DNA of 64,000 bases from Zarea fungicola (taxonomy: Eukaryota > Ascomycota > Sordariomycetes > Hypocreales > Cordycipitaceae): positions 186,001 to 250,000 of the forward strand of contig FWCC01000075.1 in NCBI GenBank assembly GCA_900169235.1, read 5' to 3'. The translations under genes and the position numbers were made by a program. Positions 12,827 through 24,200 of this stretch are shown here, piece after piece (within the stretch, counting starts at the first letter, position 1; each line of letters starts with the position of its first letter). The notes beneath the pieces were generated by a model. The model made no database searches and was not told the origin of the DNA. It saw only the letters and a program-made list of their open reading frames with translations.

Positions 12827-14005
12827 TTACAGCTGTAGAGCTTCCCGCACTTTCTTGCCCTCTCTATACAGCCCGTCAACAAAAAAGGGCGCCACGCGCT
12901 TCCCATTTTGCGGCAGCTCCTTGACCCAATTCCACATGACGGCCTCCTTGTAGCCCCTCTCCTTCCATGCGTTGATCGTGCCGTGGGGAAACATGGGCAG
13001 CGCGCCAAGGACAGACGTGTCGTGCGCAATGACAATCATGGCACGGGGATCAGCGTCCAGGTTCCTGATTTTATCCAGCGTCTCGGCCGCGGCCGCTGCA
13101 TCGGCATAGAGCGAGTGCTGCCCCGACGAGACGCAGTAAAAGGGCTTGCGTCGCGCCGACTCGGGTCCGTGCGGGTGACAAGCCGTAAAGGCATCGCTCG
13201 AGATTGGCGTGTCGGCCACCGGGGACAGACTCGTCGTCTTGTCGAATATTTCCGGCATGGGGTTCTGCTCCGTCGGCCGGACGACACCCATAAAGTGGCA
13301 GGCATCGGCGCCGAGGAACACAAACGAGTCTGGGCCGGACGTGGTGCGGACCAGGGCGGCCACATGCTCGGGCGTGTGGCCTGGCGTGTGGAGGAGGTAG
13401 CAGCTCCCGTCGCCAAAGTAGTCAATGGCTGGGAACCCGCCGACCTCGAGGCCGCCGCTGCCGGTACCGGAAGAGGAGGACAACGAGGATGCAAAATCGA
13501 GCTCGATTACATCTCGCCCCGCAAACTCGTACTCGTGAAAAGGAGATGTCTCACCAGCCGGGTAGAATGGCGCGTAGAGCTTTTTGAACCCCGGGCCGAC
13601 GACAGCCGCCGTGGACGTCGGGAAGAGGGACATGTTGCCTACGTGATCCGGGTGATGATGCGAGAGAATCACGGCGTCGATGCTCTCCAGAGGCAGCGCG
13701 GCGTCGACGAGAATCTCGGCCACGTCCTTGTCAATCTTGAGCGCAATGGCGTACTTGTCAATCATGGGGGCTATGACAGGCGTCGAGTTCCACCAGTCCT
13801 TGCGCATGCCGAGGTCAAAGAGGACCTGTTTACCTGTGGTTTCATTTTTGAGGAGGAAGCAAAACGTGGGCAGGTTGAGCCCTTCGTGGCCGGGCAGTTT
13901 GGGTTCGATGAAGCCGTCGGCCGCCGTCACCGTGTAAGTCGTGGTGTCGATGACGGAGAGCTGACAAGTGCCTCTTCCAGCGGGTAGGTTAAACGTGTGT
14001 TCCAT
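12827..14005 (-). CDS. MBL-fold (metallo-beta-lactamase superfamily) hydrolase
   Basis: A single exon encodes 392 residues from ATG 14005. An open frame extends 41 codons further upstream but has no ATG at its head and would run into the promoter, so MEHTF is the likely start. The metal-binding signature HHHPDH (H116, H118, D120, H121) follows an AVIL strand. Later ligand blocks are HTPGHTPEH, where one His of the second site would lie, and GADACH (Asp and His). No signal peptide is visible, so the enzyme is probably cytosolic. Related fungal proteins include lactonase-like and thioesterase-like hydrolases, often next to secondary-metabolism genes; the substrate cannot be read here. The gene is transcribed away from a Zn2Cys6 regulator across a 410-bp promoter rich in CCGCCCGC motifs, which suggests that regulator controls it. 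Confidence 0.85.
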   Translation of the reverse strand: MEHTFNLPAGRGTCQLSVIDTTTYTVTAADGFIEPKLPGHEGLNLPTFCFLLKNETTGKQVLFDLGMRKDWWNSTPVIAPMIDKYAIALKIDKDVAEILVDAALPLESIDAVILSHHHPDHVGNMSLFPTSTAAVVGPGFKKLYAPFYPAGETSPFHEYEFAGRDVIELDFASSLSSSSGTGSGGLEVGGFPAIDYFGDGSCYLLHTPGHTPEHVAALVRTTSGPDSFVFLGADACHFMGVVRPTEQNPMPEIFDKTTSLSPVADTPISSDAFTACHPHGPESARRKPFYCVSSGQHSLYADAAAAAETLDKIRNLDADPRAMIVIAHDTSVLGALPMFPHGTINAWKERGYKEAVMWNWVKELPQNGKRVAPFFVDGLYREGKKVREALQL

Positions 14006-14248
14006 GTCGGAAATTTTAAACAAAATAAAGATTTTAAAGATGGTAATGCAGCACCTAGAGGAAATGGGGGATTCTACGTTTTTATATATTTTCCCTGTAA
14101 TACTTTGATACACGTCCTTGCTCGACAACGGTCTACAGCTTCAACCTGGCATCCACCATTCTGTCCTGAGCCCGCTTTTATTGGTGGCCTAGATGGCAGA
14201 ATGACTGGTCTTGTCAAGATGCGGCTTATTACAAGCATAATACTTTCG

Positions 14249-14326
14249 CCGCCCGCATTATCTCAAGCGGGCGGACTATCCCAGACCTCCGCCCGCATTT
14301 GCTGTCCGCCCGCCCGCCCGCCCGCT
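14249..14326. promoter_or_regulatory. GC-rich inverted and direct motif cluster in a divergent promoter
   Basis: A perfect inverted repeat, CCGCCCGC at 14249-14256 and GCGGGCGG at 14267-14274, is separated by 10 AT-rich bases. A third CCGCCCGC follows at 14289-14296, and then a run of CCGC units at 14305-14323. The cluster sits between the starts of the MBL hydrolase (14005, minus) and the Zn2Cys6 regulator (14416, plus). Zn2Cys6 proteins commonly bind as dimers to inverted CGG triplets, and CGG/CCG triplets recur here. It is a plausible operator for autoregulation and co-regulation, by inference. Confidence 0.6.
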
Positions 14327-14415
14327 TGCTGACTGGGGGTCGCCGATGCGGCCAATTTTTGCTTGACCGTTCCATTGCAGTCGCATACATTGCAAAACAA
14401 CTCGGACACCCTGTC

Positions 14416-16232
14416 ATGAGCTTGACCCCTACACTCTCTAGGGCTCCCGTGGCCTGCGCAACATGTCGCGCGCAGAAGCGCAGGTGCTCCAGAGACTTGC
14501 CGGTGTGCGCCCTCTGCAAAAAGCACACGAGGCCCTGCAACTACGGCGAGGCTCGTGTCCGACATGGGCCTGACCGCCGCGAGGCATCTCACCCGGCGAC
14601 TTCGCCCAGCTCTATTCGCTCGACGACGTCCCCTCCGTCATCCATCTTCGCAGAGGGTCGCTCGAGGGCGCTCAACTCGGTGGAGCCCGCCCAGGTAGAC
14701 TTTCCGGCCGTCTTCTTCCTCGACTCTGAGTACTTTCAGCTGCAGAGGAATGAATTAGACAATGTGAGCCTGGCGCTTCCAGCCGAGCTCACAGGAGACC
14801 AGTCGCAGCTCATCTACAATGCCGACATTTACTTTAACTCTGTCCATGACTATCTTCCAGTTGGTATGCCGTCGTACTCTTTCAATGCAAAGGAAAGAAA
14901 CACGAATTGACTGGCTTTACTTGCAATAGTGTCCAAGTTGCGGCTATATCAAGAGATTTCCAAAGGTAACTTGAACGCGGATACAATGCTCTTGTTGATG
15001 GCGATGCAGCTACACACCCAACCAGTTGGGAACAATGATCCATCTGACCGCGAGCTCTACAAGACCACCAAATCCTGCTCCTCTTACATCGAGGCTAGCA
15101 ACGCCTTCTCCACCCGTCTTCTCCAGGCCAATTTGCTGATGACCTTGTATGAGGTATCAAACGCTATTTTTCCAGCAGCCTATCTCAGCGTAGGGCATTG
15201 TGCCAGACTTGGCCAAGCAATGGGTATCCAAGACAGGAAGAGGGCACCCCAGATGCTTAGCGCTCCAAGTATGTTCTACCTGCCGAGGGAATCGGCGCCT
15301 CCAGAGGCATTTAGCTCATTTGCGTAGGAACTTCTACAGAGTTGGAAGAACGGCGCAGAGTATGGTGGGGTGTTACTATATTAGACAGGTACAGTTCTGA
15401 TATCCTGTGCAAATACTAGACATTTTCACCCTTCTCACCATTCAGGTACATCAACATTGGCATCCCGAGCTCGCCTTTCGCGGTCGAGGATACACGCCCA
15501 GACGAATACCTGCCCATTGAAGACAAGTATTGGGACAAGGGAGTACGGCACCACCCCGACTTTCCTTGCAGCCCCTCTTCTAATGCGAAGCACTTGCAGG
15601 AGCGCAGCTCAATCCAGCCGCTTGCCATATCCGCAAACACAACGGTGCAGGTGTGCCCGTTTGCGCGGACCTGCCAGGCCGCCCACGTCCTGTCCAGAGT
15701 CCTCCGCCACACGCGCGACACGTACGCCGACGCCGAGTTTCGCTACCAAGAGGCCATGCAGCTCCACAAGACGGTCCACGCGCTCTACTCGGCCGTCACG
15801 CACGAATCCGAGCACGAGGCCGAGCTGTCGTCGGACCCCACCGCCCACACGCCGCTGTTCACGGCGACGGGCCTCTGCCTCAGCGCCCTCATGAATCTGT
15901 ACTACAACTACTCCTGCATCGAGCACGCCACCGTGGAGCAGCTGCGCAGCGCGGGGTTTCTGGCCATGCACCACGTGGCCGCCGAGCGCGTGAAGGAAGT
16001 CGCCGTCGCCGTGTATACGCTCTCGAGCCGCGTGCAGGCGGCGGCGGAATTAGGGGGTATGCTGAAAACAAGCCCGCTGATATCTGATTGTCTGTACCAG
16101 GCCGCCGTGACGTATCGGCTGTACATGGAGGAGACGGGGGCGACAGAGTACCAGCCCATGTTAACGGGTGTGAGATCCTGTCTCGATCTGCTGGGGAAGA
16201 GGTGGAGGGCACCAAGTAAGCCACAGTTCTGA
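14416..16232 (+). CDS. Zn2Cys6 fungal transcription factor
   Basis: Four exons join in phase: 14416-14863, 14930-15268, 15328-15388 and 15446-16232, giving 544 residues. The N-terminal binuclear cluster is complete: C14-X2-C17-X6-C24-X6-C31-X2-C34-X6-C41, with the basic AQKRR stretch inside it. A Ser/Pro/Thr-rich linker follows. The fungal-specific regulatory region comes next, marked by the ELEERRRVWWGVTILDRY-like block that forms only after splicing across the third intron, and then by helical segments to the C-terminus. ATG 14416 is preferred over an upstream in-frame extension because that extension has no ATG and would translate the GCCCGC array. The factor acts in the nucleus; its target is unknown. 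It is divergent from the MBL hydrolase, a common arrangement for pathway-specific regulators. Confidence 0.92.
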
Positions 16233-16421
16233 AAACCGCTGTTTTTTTTCAATGTTGACAGCTCTTCTTTTTAACTATAGGAGAATACTTGAAAATTCTT
16301 GCAAATTACTCACAATTAAACGGACCTGTGAGAAAGCAAAGAAAGATATGGTAAGCGGCTACTAAGATATAATAGAATAATAGTTGGGAAGAAGAAAATA
16401 CAAAGCTATTGTGAACACTGT

Positions 16422-19400
16422 TTAAAATCTGTGGAAGGCATCTAAAGCTTCGTCTTTTTGAGCCAAGAAGCTTTTCAACTGGGACTCATACGCCGGTGAG
16501 TTAGATACATCAGCGTAGCCATCGCCAGTCAACAAGAACGCGTTGAAGTCAAAGTCTTTCGGCACATCACCCGTATTAAGGGGTTTAGTGAGTTCTATGG
16601 GATCAAAATTGCCCTTCAAGTTGTTAGCGATACCTTTTCCGTGGTTTGCATCGGATCTTCGTACCATGATGCTGTCACCAAGACCATTTTGGCCAAGATC
16701 ACCGTGAGACTGCGCTGGTACGGCAGCGGTAGCAGCATGAGCAGCGCCTTGCGCGTTCTGGTGATATCTATTGAACGAGGGCCACATAGGCGTTGGGCGA
16801 ATGACACCGCCAGGGAGCGGGGGCGGTGGACTGCGCCGGCCCAGCAGGCCAGTTTGCGTCTCTGAAGCGGACTCCTCCATCCCCGACCCGGGGAAGTCTA
16901 ACATGGAATACAACGGAGGCACGGCATCCGAAGTGTACTCATCCATCCTGAATGGGGGCGGGGAACCGGGAATGAACGAGGGCGATGCACTCGCGTGTCC
17001 CTGCTGTTCGAGGTGCGTGCCAGTCGCGCCACCATTGAGTGATACTGGCATCTTGTCTAATCTGGTGGCGCCATCATCCCCCAACCTCTCAAGGTATTCA
17101 AAGTTGCCTATAATAGTCCTTGAGAGTTCTCCACCAGATGGCTCCTCAATAACTAGTGACACAGGCACGTTGTTAGAGTGGCAGCCCGTGACTAGCAGCT
17201 GTGGTGCATCCGTGCTGCATGTGTATATGAAGCCTGACCCGTGATGTGTATCTTTTGCCATTTCTTTCATAGGGCACTTTTTAGAACCAAACTGTAGAAA
17301 GAAATATGGCATTGACGGCGATATCAAAAACAGGTCGTAGTTTGCTATAATTTTAATAAATACCCTTGTTCCAAAAATGCCTGCGGCCGGTTCACATGGA
17401 GACGCTCTTAGCTCAATATATTGCGCAACGGCATTTCTGGGGCTGGTTGGGCCAATGAACAACTGCCTCTGGACGCCTTGGTTGCTGTAAAACTCTCTCA
17501 TGCGCCTTAATCCTCGCCTAGGGACGCTTTGGGTGTGGTATTTTAGAATGTGGTTGCTGAGTGCCTTCTGCGAACGAAAAGGCGGAAACTGACAGCCTAA
17601 ATAGTGGCAAGGAAAGCCTTTGCTGTGCTCAAGCTCATGAAGTATGAGTTGTGCCTCTGTTTCAAACCCTATTGAGGAACTTGGACAGTGAGGGAGTCGA
17701 CAAGTAAAAAAAAGAATCTGAACCTGCGTTCTAAACAGTTCAAACTCGTCTCTGGTGACCCCCAGATGGTATCCCTGGCAGAGCATCTGACGCACTGCAT
17801 CACGATACTTCTGTAGCAGAACGGATACGGCATCAAAGAACTGAATAGGCTCTGAAGTGATGATGCTATCTGTCTTTGTTTGTGATTGGAGGTGGGTAGG
17901 GCTTTGAGACTGAAACAGCAAAGCCATGTTGGCATGTGTCTGAATACCGCACAAGTTATTCAGGTGCTCCAGGCGGGGGTCAACTTGCTCTCCATTAGGT
18001 GGTACAATCCCAGCGGAGATGCAAATTCTGTCAAGGCTGCCAGCGAGACACTCCAGTGCATTCTCAAATTCTACATCGCGGCAGCCGCCTCGAGAGCGTG
18101 ATTCAGCATGTACGAGAACTTGTTCTGCCCAGTGTTTTGATGCATAGTTTAAGAATGTGTACACTCCTTTGACAATCAGAAAGCATCCCTCCTCAGACGG
18201 CAGTTTTGCGGCCGCTGAAGCTAAGCATGCGACAGTTGCCATCGCTTTATCTCTCTGAGCTGACTCGAGAGAGATGGGAAGTGGGCTGTTTGGCTCCGAC
18301 AAGAAGCTGTGGATATAAATTAGTCGGAATTCGCGGGACTCAGTATAAAGATAAATTCTAAGAAAAAGGAGTGAACTGAAACAGCACAAACAGGGATGAA
18401 AAGGAGAAGACGAGAAAATAAGTCAGGACACGGTTGACGTACTCTTTCACAGTGGCATGTATGAAACCGATCGTTTTATTCCGCTTCTCTTCCATCAGAG
18501 CAGAACAGTCTTGCAAAAAGAATGAAGGGACTAATTTGTCAACTCCTGAGCCTCCTTGAGTAAAGCTAACAGCAGAGAGAATCTCGAGCTTTTGTAGTGG
18601 AACATCGGCGTACCCAATCCACTGGAGGACGCATGTAATGCTGGCTATTGAAGCTGGACTGAGGTGAGAGGTAATATTGGAAACAATTTTTCGGTAGCTG
18701 TAGATACTTTATATTAGCAAATTGTTTGCACTTCAATGGTTTTTGCTGGGGCCGTCTCACAATCCCTTTAATTCCGGCGGTAACTCCTGGAGGGCCTCTT
18801 TCAGTTCTTGACTGGTTCGAAACAATTGCTTCGATAAGTAATCTATGATCAGTTTCGCGTACAAAAACATTCCTGACAATATTTTAGAACTTTGAATATG
18901 TTATTGGATAATTTTATAAACTGACCATCTGCTTTTGTAGCTATCTCGTCCCCGAGTGCTACAGCCTCATCAGCTGCCAGACCAAGCTGGCTTAATCTGT
19001 CAGAGATTGGTGAAAGGCGCAACCGTTGCGCAGTGTAGAAACGAATTGATTCTCTTATCTGTTTGCTCTCTTGACTGAGCGACACGACGGATCTCTTTCG
19101 AACACCTTTACTTGGAGGATCATGGCGACTAGTGAACATGACCTTACTTGAGAGCGTGTGGCTATCACCGCGCTTGGCCACAATTGAATCCATCAATGAA
19201 ACGCAGCGTAGTAATGCAGCATCATCACAAGCATCAACCCCATCAATAACTATCCAAATCATTCTTCGCTCTTGAAGGGAGCCGGATACAATGGCAATTA
19301 ATTCTTGTACGATGATTTCGATTGTAGAAATTGCCAGAGACTTGCGCTCATTGACCAGAATATTGTAAGCGTAGGCAGTCGCATCGTCGCTCACTTCGAG

Positions 19401-20720
19401 TAGCTGCCTCAAAATAGATTTCAGAATTTGGTCGTATTTTGTAGAGGAGTCGTACAGATCGTTGCAAAAGTGGCGGATCACAATGTGATTGTTGAGCGAG
19501 CGGAATCTTGCGAGGTTTGCAGCGAGAACGCTTTTGCTAGTGCCTGCCGCTCCTTGAAGCCATAAAGAGTGAACTTTTTCGTCATAGCTGAGCCAGGAAG
19601 CAACATGTTCTTGCTTTAAAAGCCAACTACACGTGCCCTCGCTGCCTCCTTGCGGGGCGCCTATCAATGTATCCCAGATGGCGAGCTGATCGGCTTCATT
19701 AACCTGGAGACGAGCGATAATTGCCTGATAGTTTCTCCCTATTTCAACTTTTTGCTCAGCAGCGATAGTCTCCAGCTTGTCTTTCCGTTCAGCTTCAAAC
19801 TGTCGCAGGAGGGCTTGGGCGTTTACAATGCTTCGCGCATTTGCCTCCTTGTCAATGAGCTCACCGTGACGGTCCATACTGTCTAATATGGCACTGAAGT
19901 TTCTTTCAAATCGACCCCAGGTCGTCGCAAAAAATCTTCGCCATCCTGTGACAAATTTTCAGAAATAGTTTGGGTTAGGAGCTTGGTGCCAAGGGATCGG
20001 CGTACCATTTACAGTGACAAATTTGTAAGCGCACTTGTGAAACTCGGCAATATCGCGATAGAATATCGCGACAATTTCTTGAAAGCCGTGGTCATTGTTA
20101 AAGGCTATTCTCAGGCTTTCGAATCGTGCTAGCGACTGCCCAATTTTGGAGTAGGCCTTAATGAGGGCCTCAAACGCCGATATTGAATCGGATCCAATCT
20201 ATTTTCGGGCTGTTAGAGGTATCGGGGCTATACAGAGATGCCTCTGGCATGTGGTGAATCATAGCGTAGGGGAAGCGGTTTTCAGCTGTAGCTTCATGAG
20301 CTGAACCGCTCATTCTCTCTTCACACTCCGTACTACCACAACCATGACGGAGAAGAGCGGAAGCTTGGCTGTGGTGAGGAAGAAAAGGCCAGTAATTAAT
20401 AAATTAGCGCAGCTTACCTTGAGTATGACAGTAATTGGTGCCCAAATCCAAGGCAAGAACGGCGTGCCTTGACAGAGGGTGTCAACTGCCTTGCTATAGC
20501 ATTCCAGGCCTTTAAGCAGCGGTTCCAATCGCCGCATGTTCCGCAGCAGCCCTCTCGCACCTAATTCATTTTCCAGAGTCTCACAGGCCTCCCTCACATC
20601 TTCGATTGTTGTATTGTGAAACTGTATGGCATGTGGTACGGCCACAGCTTGCTCTAGCCCTTTAAATGCTCGCTGGATAACTTGCCGCGCCTGAGCCGAG
20701 GTTTTTCGAGAAAGAGGCAT
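16422..20720 (-). CDS. NLR-like STAND protein: DUF7708-type N-terminus, NACHT/AAA-like NTPase, C2H2-like region
   Basis: Traced exons are 20720-20418, 20198-20006, 19945-18926, 18872-18761, 18697 to about 18440, and a last one from about 18306 to 16422, in total roughly 1,250 residues. The first two exons resemble the DUF7708 N-terminal domain (PFLPWIWAPI, then FEALIKAYSKIGQSL). The NTPase has Walker A GAAGTSKS (about 297-304) and Walker B IWIVIDGVD (about 398-403). ATKADGMFLYAKL and the following helical segment match the region after the NTPase in fungal NACHT proteins. The last exon has a Cys/His-rich part (about 17.55-17.70 kb) resembling paired C2H2 fingers, then a long Pro/Ser/Gly-rich tail with no ankyrin or WD repeats. 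Such proteins are thought to act in nonself recognition or regulated cell death, which is inferred here. The junction near 18.31-18.44 kb could not be fitted cleanly in phase. A 514-bp divergent promoter is shared with the SNF2 gene. Confidence 0.75.
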
Positions 20721-21234
20721 CGCTCCTCTCAGAATGTGTTCAAGATTGAAACAAGGCAGGAGAGGATTCAACCCATCAACAACCCTCTGAATTTATTCGA
20801 AATCAGGATTGAAACTGGATGCGACGAAGAAAGTGAGCCTTGGGCTGAGTAGCTACAGCCTGACGAGACAAAGCGCAGCCCCTGCATCTGCACTGCCACA
20901 TCATCAGGGCTGTTGTTACGCGCCATGTCTGGGTGATTGGATGACAGCTTTTGGGACAATAATTAGTAAGACACAATCATCCTGAACTTGCAGAAATTGT
21001 TGAATTCAGAATATTTAGTACTTGCTTATGACTGCAACCACTGTCTCGATACTGGTACATCTTCCACTGAAGTAGCATCAATCTGGCCTCACAGGCTGAT
21101 TAGAAGCTGAAACGGGAGAGAGGGCAATGCAAACTTGCTGCCTTGCGACTCGAAGCAGCTCTGAGAGTCCTTTCGCAACAACTGTTTTTTGTTGTCATTT
21201 TCAATCGGGACCACTGTGGTTGAACTAACTTACG
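20721..21234. promoter_or_regulatory. Divergent promoter between the NLR-like and SNF2 genes
   Basis: The 514 bp between two start codons on opposite strands hold no gene and must carry both promoters. Pyrimidine-rich sequence with a TTTTTTG run precedes the SNF2 ATG. No clear TATA box or inverted operator is visible. Confidence 0.55.
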
Positions 21235-24200
21235 ATGGATCCATATTACTATGAGCCTAGGATGCCAAAGCGGCAGAAGGTGTCACCAAATCCAGATCGA
21301 GATGCCAATATCTCGAGCTTAGGTTATGACCCGATTCGTGATCTATATTCTGCAACGTCTCCATCTTCTGGGTCTGGCGTCTCTCTTCTGCATGCGGCGC
21401 CCACACACAGATTCAGCTGTGATGTGGACGGCGTACAAGCACTGACAAGCACTCGTACCCGAACCTGTCCCACCGAGATTCCGTATAGGAATGAGGCGAC
21501 TACGTCGCTGGATTATCCTGTGAAAAACAGCGAAGATCTTACAAAATCATCAATACTAGTCACTGCGGTTCCAATCGGCATTGATTCAAACGAAGTGGTT
21601 TGCTTTGGCGTAGTAAGTCACCAGTTGTGAGAACCTGTGGCAATGACGAATAGTAACATACGATATTTTACTATGCGCTGACAGACGACTTAACTTCATC
21701 AAGTTAGGAGACATACTAGGAAAATGTCAGAAACCCGCTTCCAACGACACCATCTCAATTATGGAAGCATCTCTTGTAGATACCAAGTCGTTCACATTAA
21801 TATGCGACCGTTCAACGAAAGGCCATATCGACTCGGACCACACTTTCACGCTCCGCGATATACTCGATTCTGAAATCGGGCTACATGTGGCATGCGTATT
21901 CCAGAATAACACCCTGTCGACGGACAAGAAAACAGGAAAGGGTGGTCTGTCCTCATGCAAGCTCGAAATTGCCCTCTACGGACCATTTGCAATGATGGAT
22001 GAAGTTAAGGAATGGTCAGAGGAAAATGAGATTTACTTGCAGGACCCAAAATACTGCTTGAAGGATGCCATGTATTGCAATCCACAAAGGCTTTCGCTGA
22101 CCCGTGGCTCACCCTGCATGGTCTCCGAAATTGTTCCTCGAGTCACAGAGCATCGCCTTCGGTTGCGAAGTATCACAGATGACGATGAATTTTTGGACAA
22201 ATATTTAAGCTCCAAGGCCGACTTGGAGGAAGCGGAGCAGCCATCGGTCGTCAAGACGGCGCTGCAGAGGTGGGCTTTCTACTGACAAAGACCTCGCACC
22301 AGTTGCTAACAACTTTCCAAGACATCAGAAACAGGCACTCACATTTATGCTTCGGCGTGAAACTGGATGGGCCTTTAACGGACCCGAAGTTGATATTTGG
22401 AGTATCGTTGATAATGCAAACGGCCGCTTGTACGTTGAATCTTCGCGACGCTCGTCGTAGCCGTCTTGTCACTGACCATTTCTAGCTACGTGAACGCCGT
22501 TTCGGAAAGTGGCAGCGAGGAACCGCCGCCGCCCTTATATGGTGGCATAATTGCCGATCCAATGGGACTCGGAAAGACACTTACGATGATAGCTTTAGTA
22601 GCTACTGATAAGTCCATAGCGCATCGACAAGCACAAATGCTCCAACAAATGGACAAAAAGAACATGGCAGATGAGGGCAAGCACGCAGTTTCGGCCACAC
22701 TCATTGTGGTCCCACCTCCCCGTACGTATATTGCTTCCTTTTTGCTCCAGGTACTAAATAATTAATAGTGCTTCGTGTCTGGGAAAGACAAATACAAGAG
22801 TACGTCTGCTGCATTTGGCCACAGTTCAGGTCGGCTAATACAAAAGCAGGCACGTATTCAGGGGTGCAATAAAATACACAATCCATCACGGAAAGTCAAA
22901 AATTACATGCCTCGAAAGTATTCAGGCTGTTGACGTAGTGATTACTACATACCATACAGTCTCCGGTGAATGGAAGGCGAGTGACTTGTCGTCTTCAATG
23001 CTATTTTCGGTACAGTGGAAACGAATTGTCTTGGACGAAGGTATGAATCTCAAGAAAGCTCTCCCCGTCTAGTTTCTATGACATTCAATTTGTTGGACCT
23101 TTTTTCGTCCAATTTTGCTAATTTTAGCAGCGCATATGATTCGTAACGAGACGTCCAAAATGTCCAAGGCAATGTGCGCTCTCGACTCTATCTGCCGCTG
23201 GGCGGTCACGGCTACCCCAATCCAAAACCATCTAAATGACCTTGCAGCACTTCTCAAATTTATTCGTGCCTATCCATATAATGAAAGAAGTCATTTTGAA
23301 CACGACATTTCTGAATACTGGAAAGACGGCCGGGCCGAAGAGGCTGCAACTCGATTACAGAGGCTGTCCTCCTGTCTTTTTCTCCGCCGTCCAAAGGCCA
23401 TGATAAAACTGGCAGCACGGTTTGACAAGGAATACCCTGTTGAATTTACAATAGCGGAGCGGGAAGAGTACGAAAACCTCAAAACCCGTACCGCCTCTGT
23501 TATTGATGATGCCCTGCAACAAGGCCATGGGTCGCACCGGTCTGGCGCGTACGCCAACATTTTGCAGCACATTGAGACCCTGCGCCTATTCTGCGGGCTT
23601 GGTCTCCATTACCACTCTCGTTATATAGAAGGGTCACTTGCATCACACAGCGGCGTGTCATGGAATATTATTGCGCAGCAGACGTTCAAAATGCACCTCG
23701 AAATGGGCTCCGAACAGTGCTCGCAATGCCACACCATTATTGATCTGACGCAAAGCCTTCTTGAGGACTCGGTGGCGGGGAAGCTTCTATTTTCGCGATG
23801 TCTTAGGCTCTCATGTAGTGATTGCTCATCTAAACTTATAAAAAGGGGACTGGAAATGCCTTGCGGGCATAGCCCGGCTTGTCCAGCGACCAAGGTATCA
23901 ACCAGCGCGGATGCCATGGACAACGTTGCTTATGACCGTGAAGCATCTATGAAGGGTCCGACTCAGCTTCCATCCAAAGTTATGGCACTAATTTCTGATA
24001 TCATGCGCCAACCGGTGGAGGTAAAATCGTAAGCAAAAGATCACCTCAAAAAATACGTACTCTAACACGTCTCAACAGGGTTGTGTTTTCTTCTTGGCGA
24101 CTTACACTGAACGTAGTGGCTGCTGGGCTTGACCAATATGGCATCAAGTACCTGCGGTTTGACGGTCGAGTACCACAAAAAGAGAGACAAAATATCCTTG

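Noticed and set aside
12908..13987. A 359-residue frame antisense to the MBL-fold gene
   Set aside because: Lies wholly inside the intact hydrolase coding region, is Arg/Gly-rich and shows no motif; caused by GC-rich codon use.
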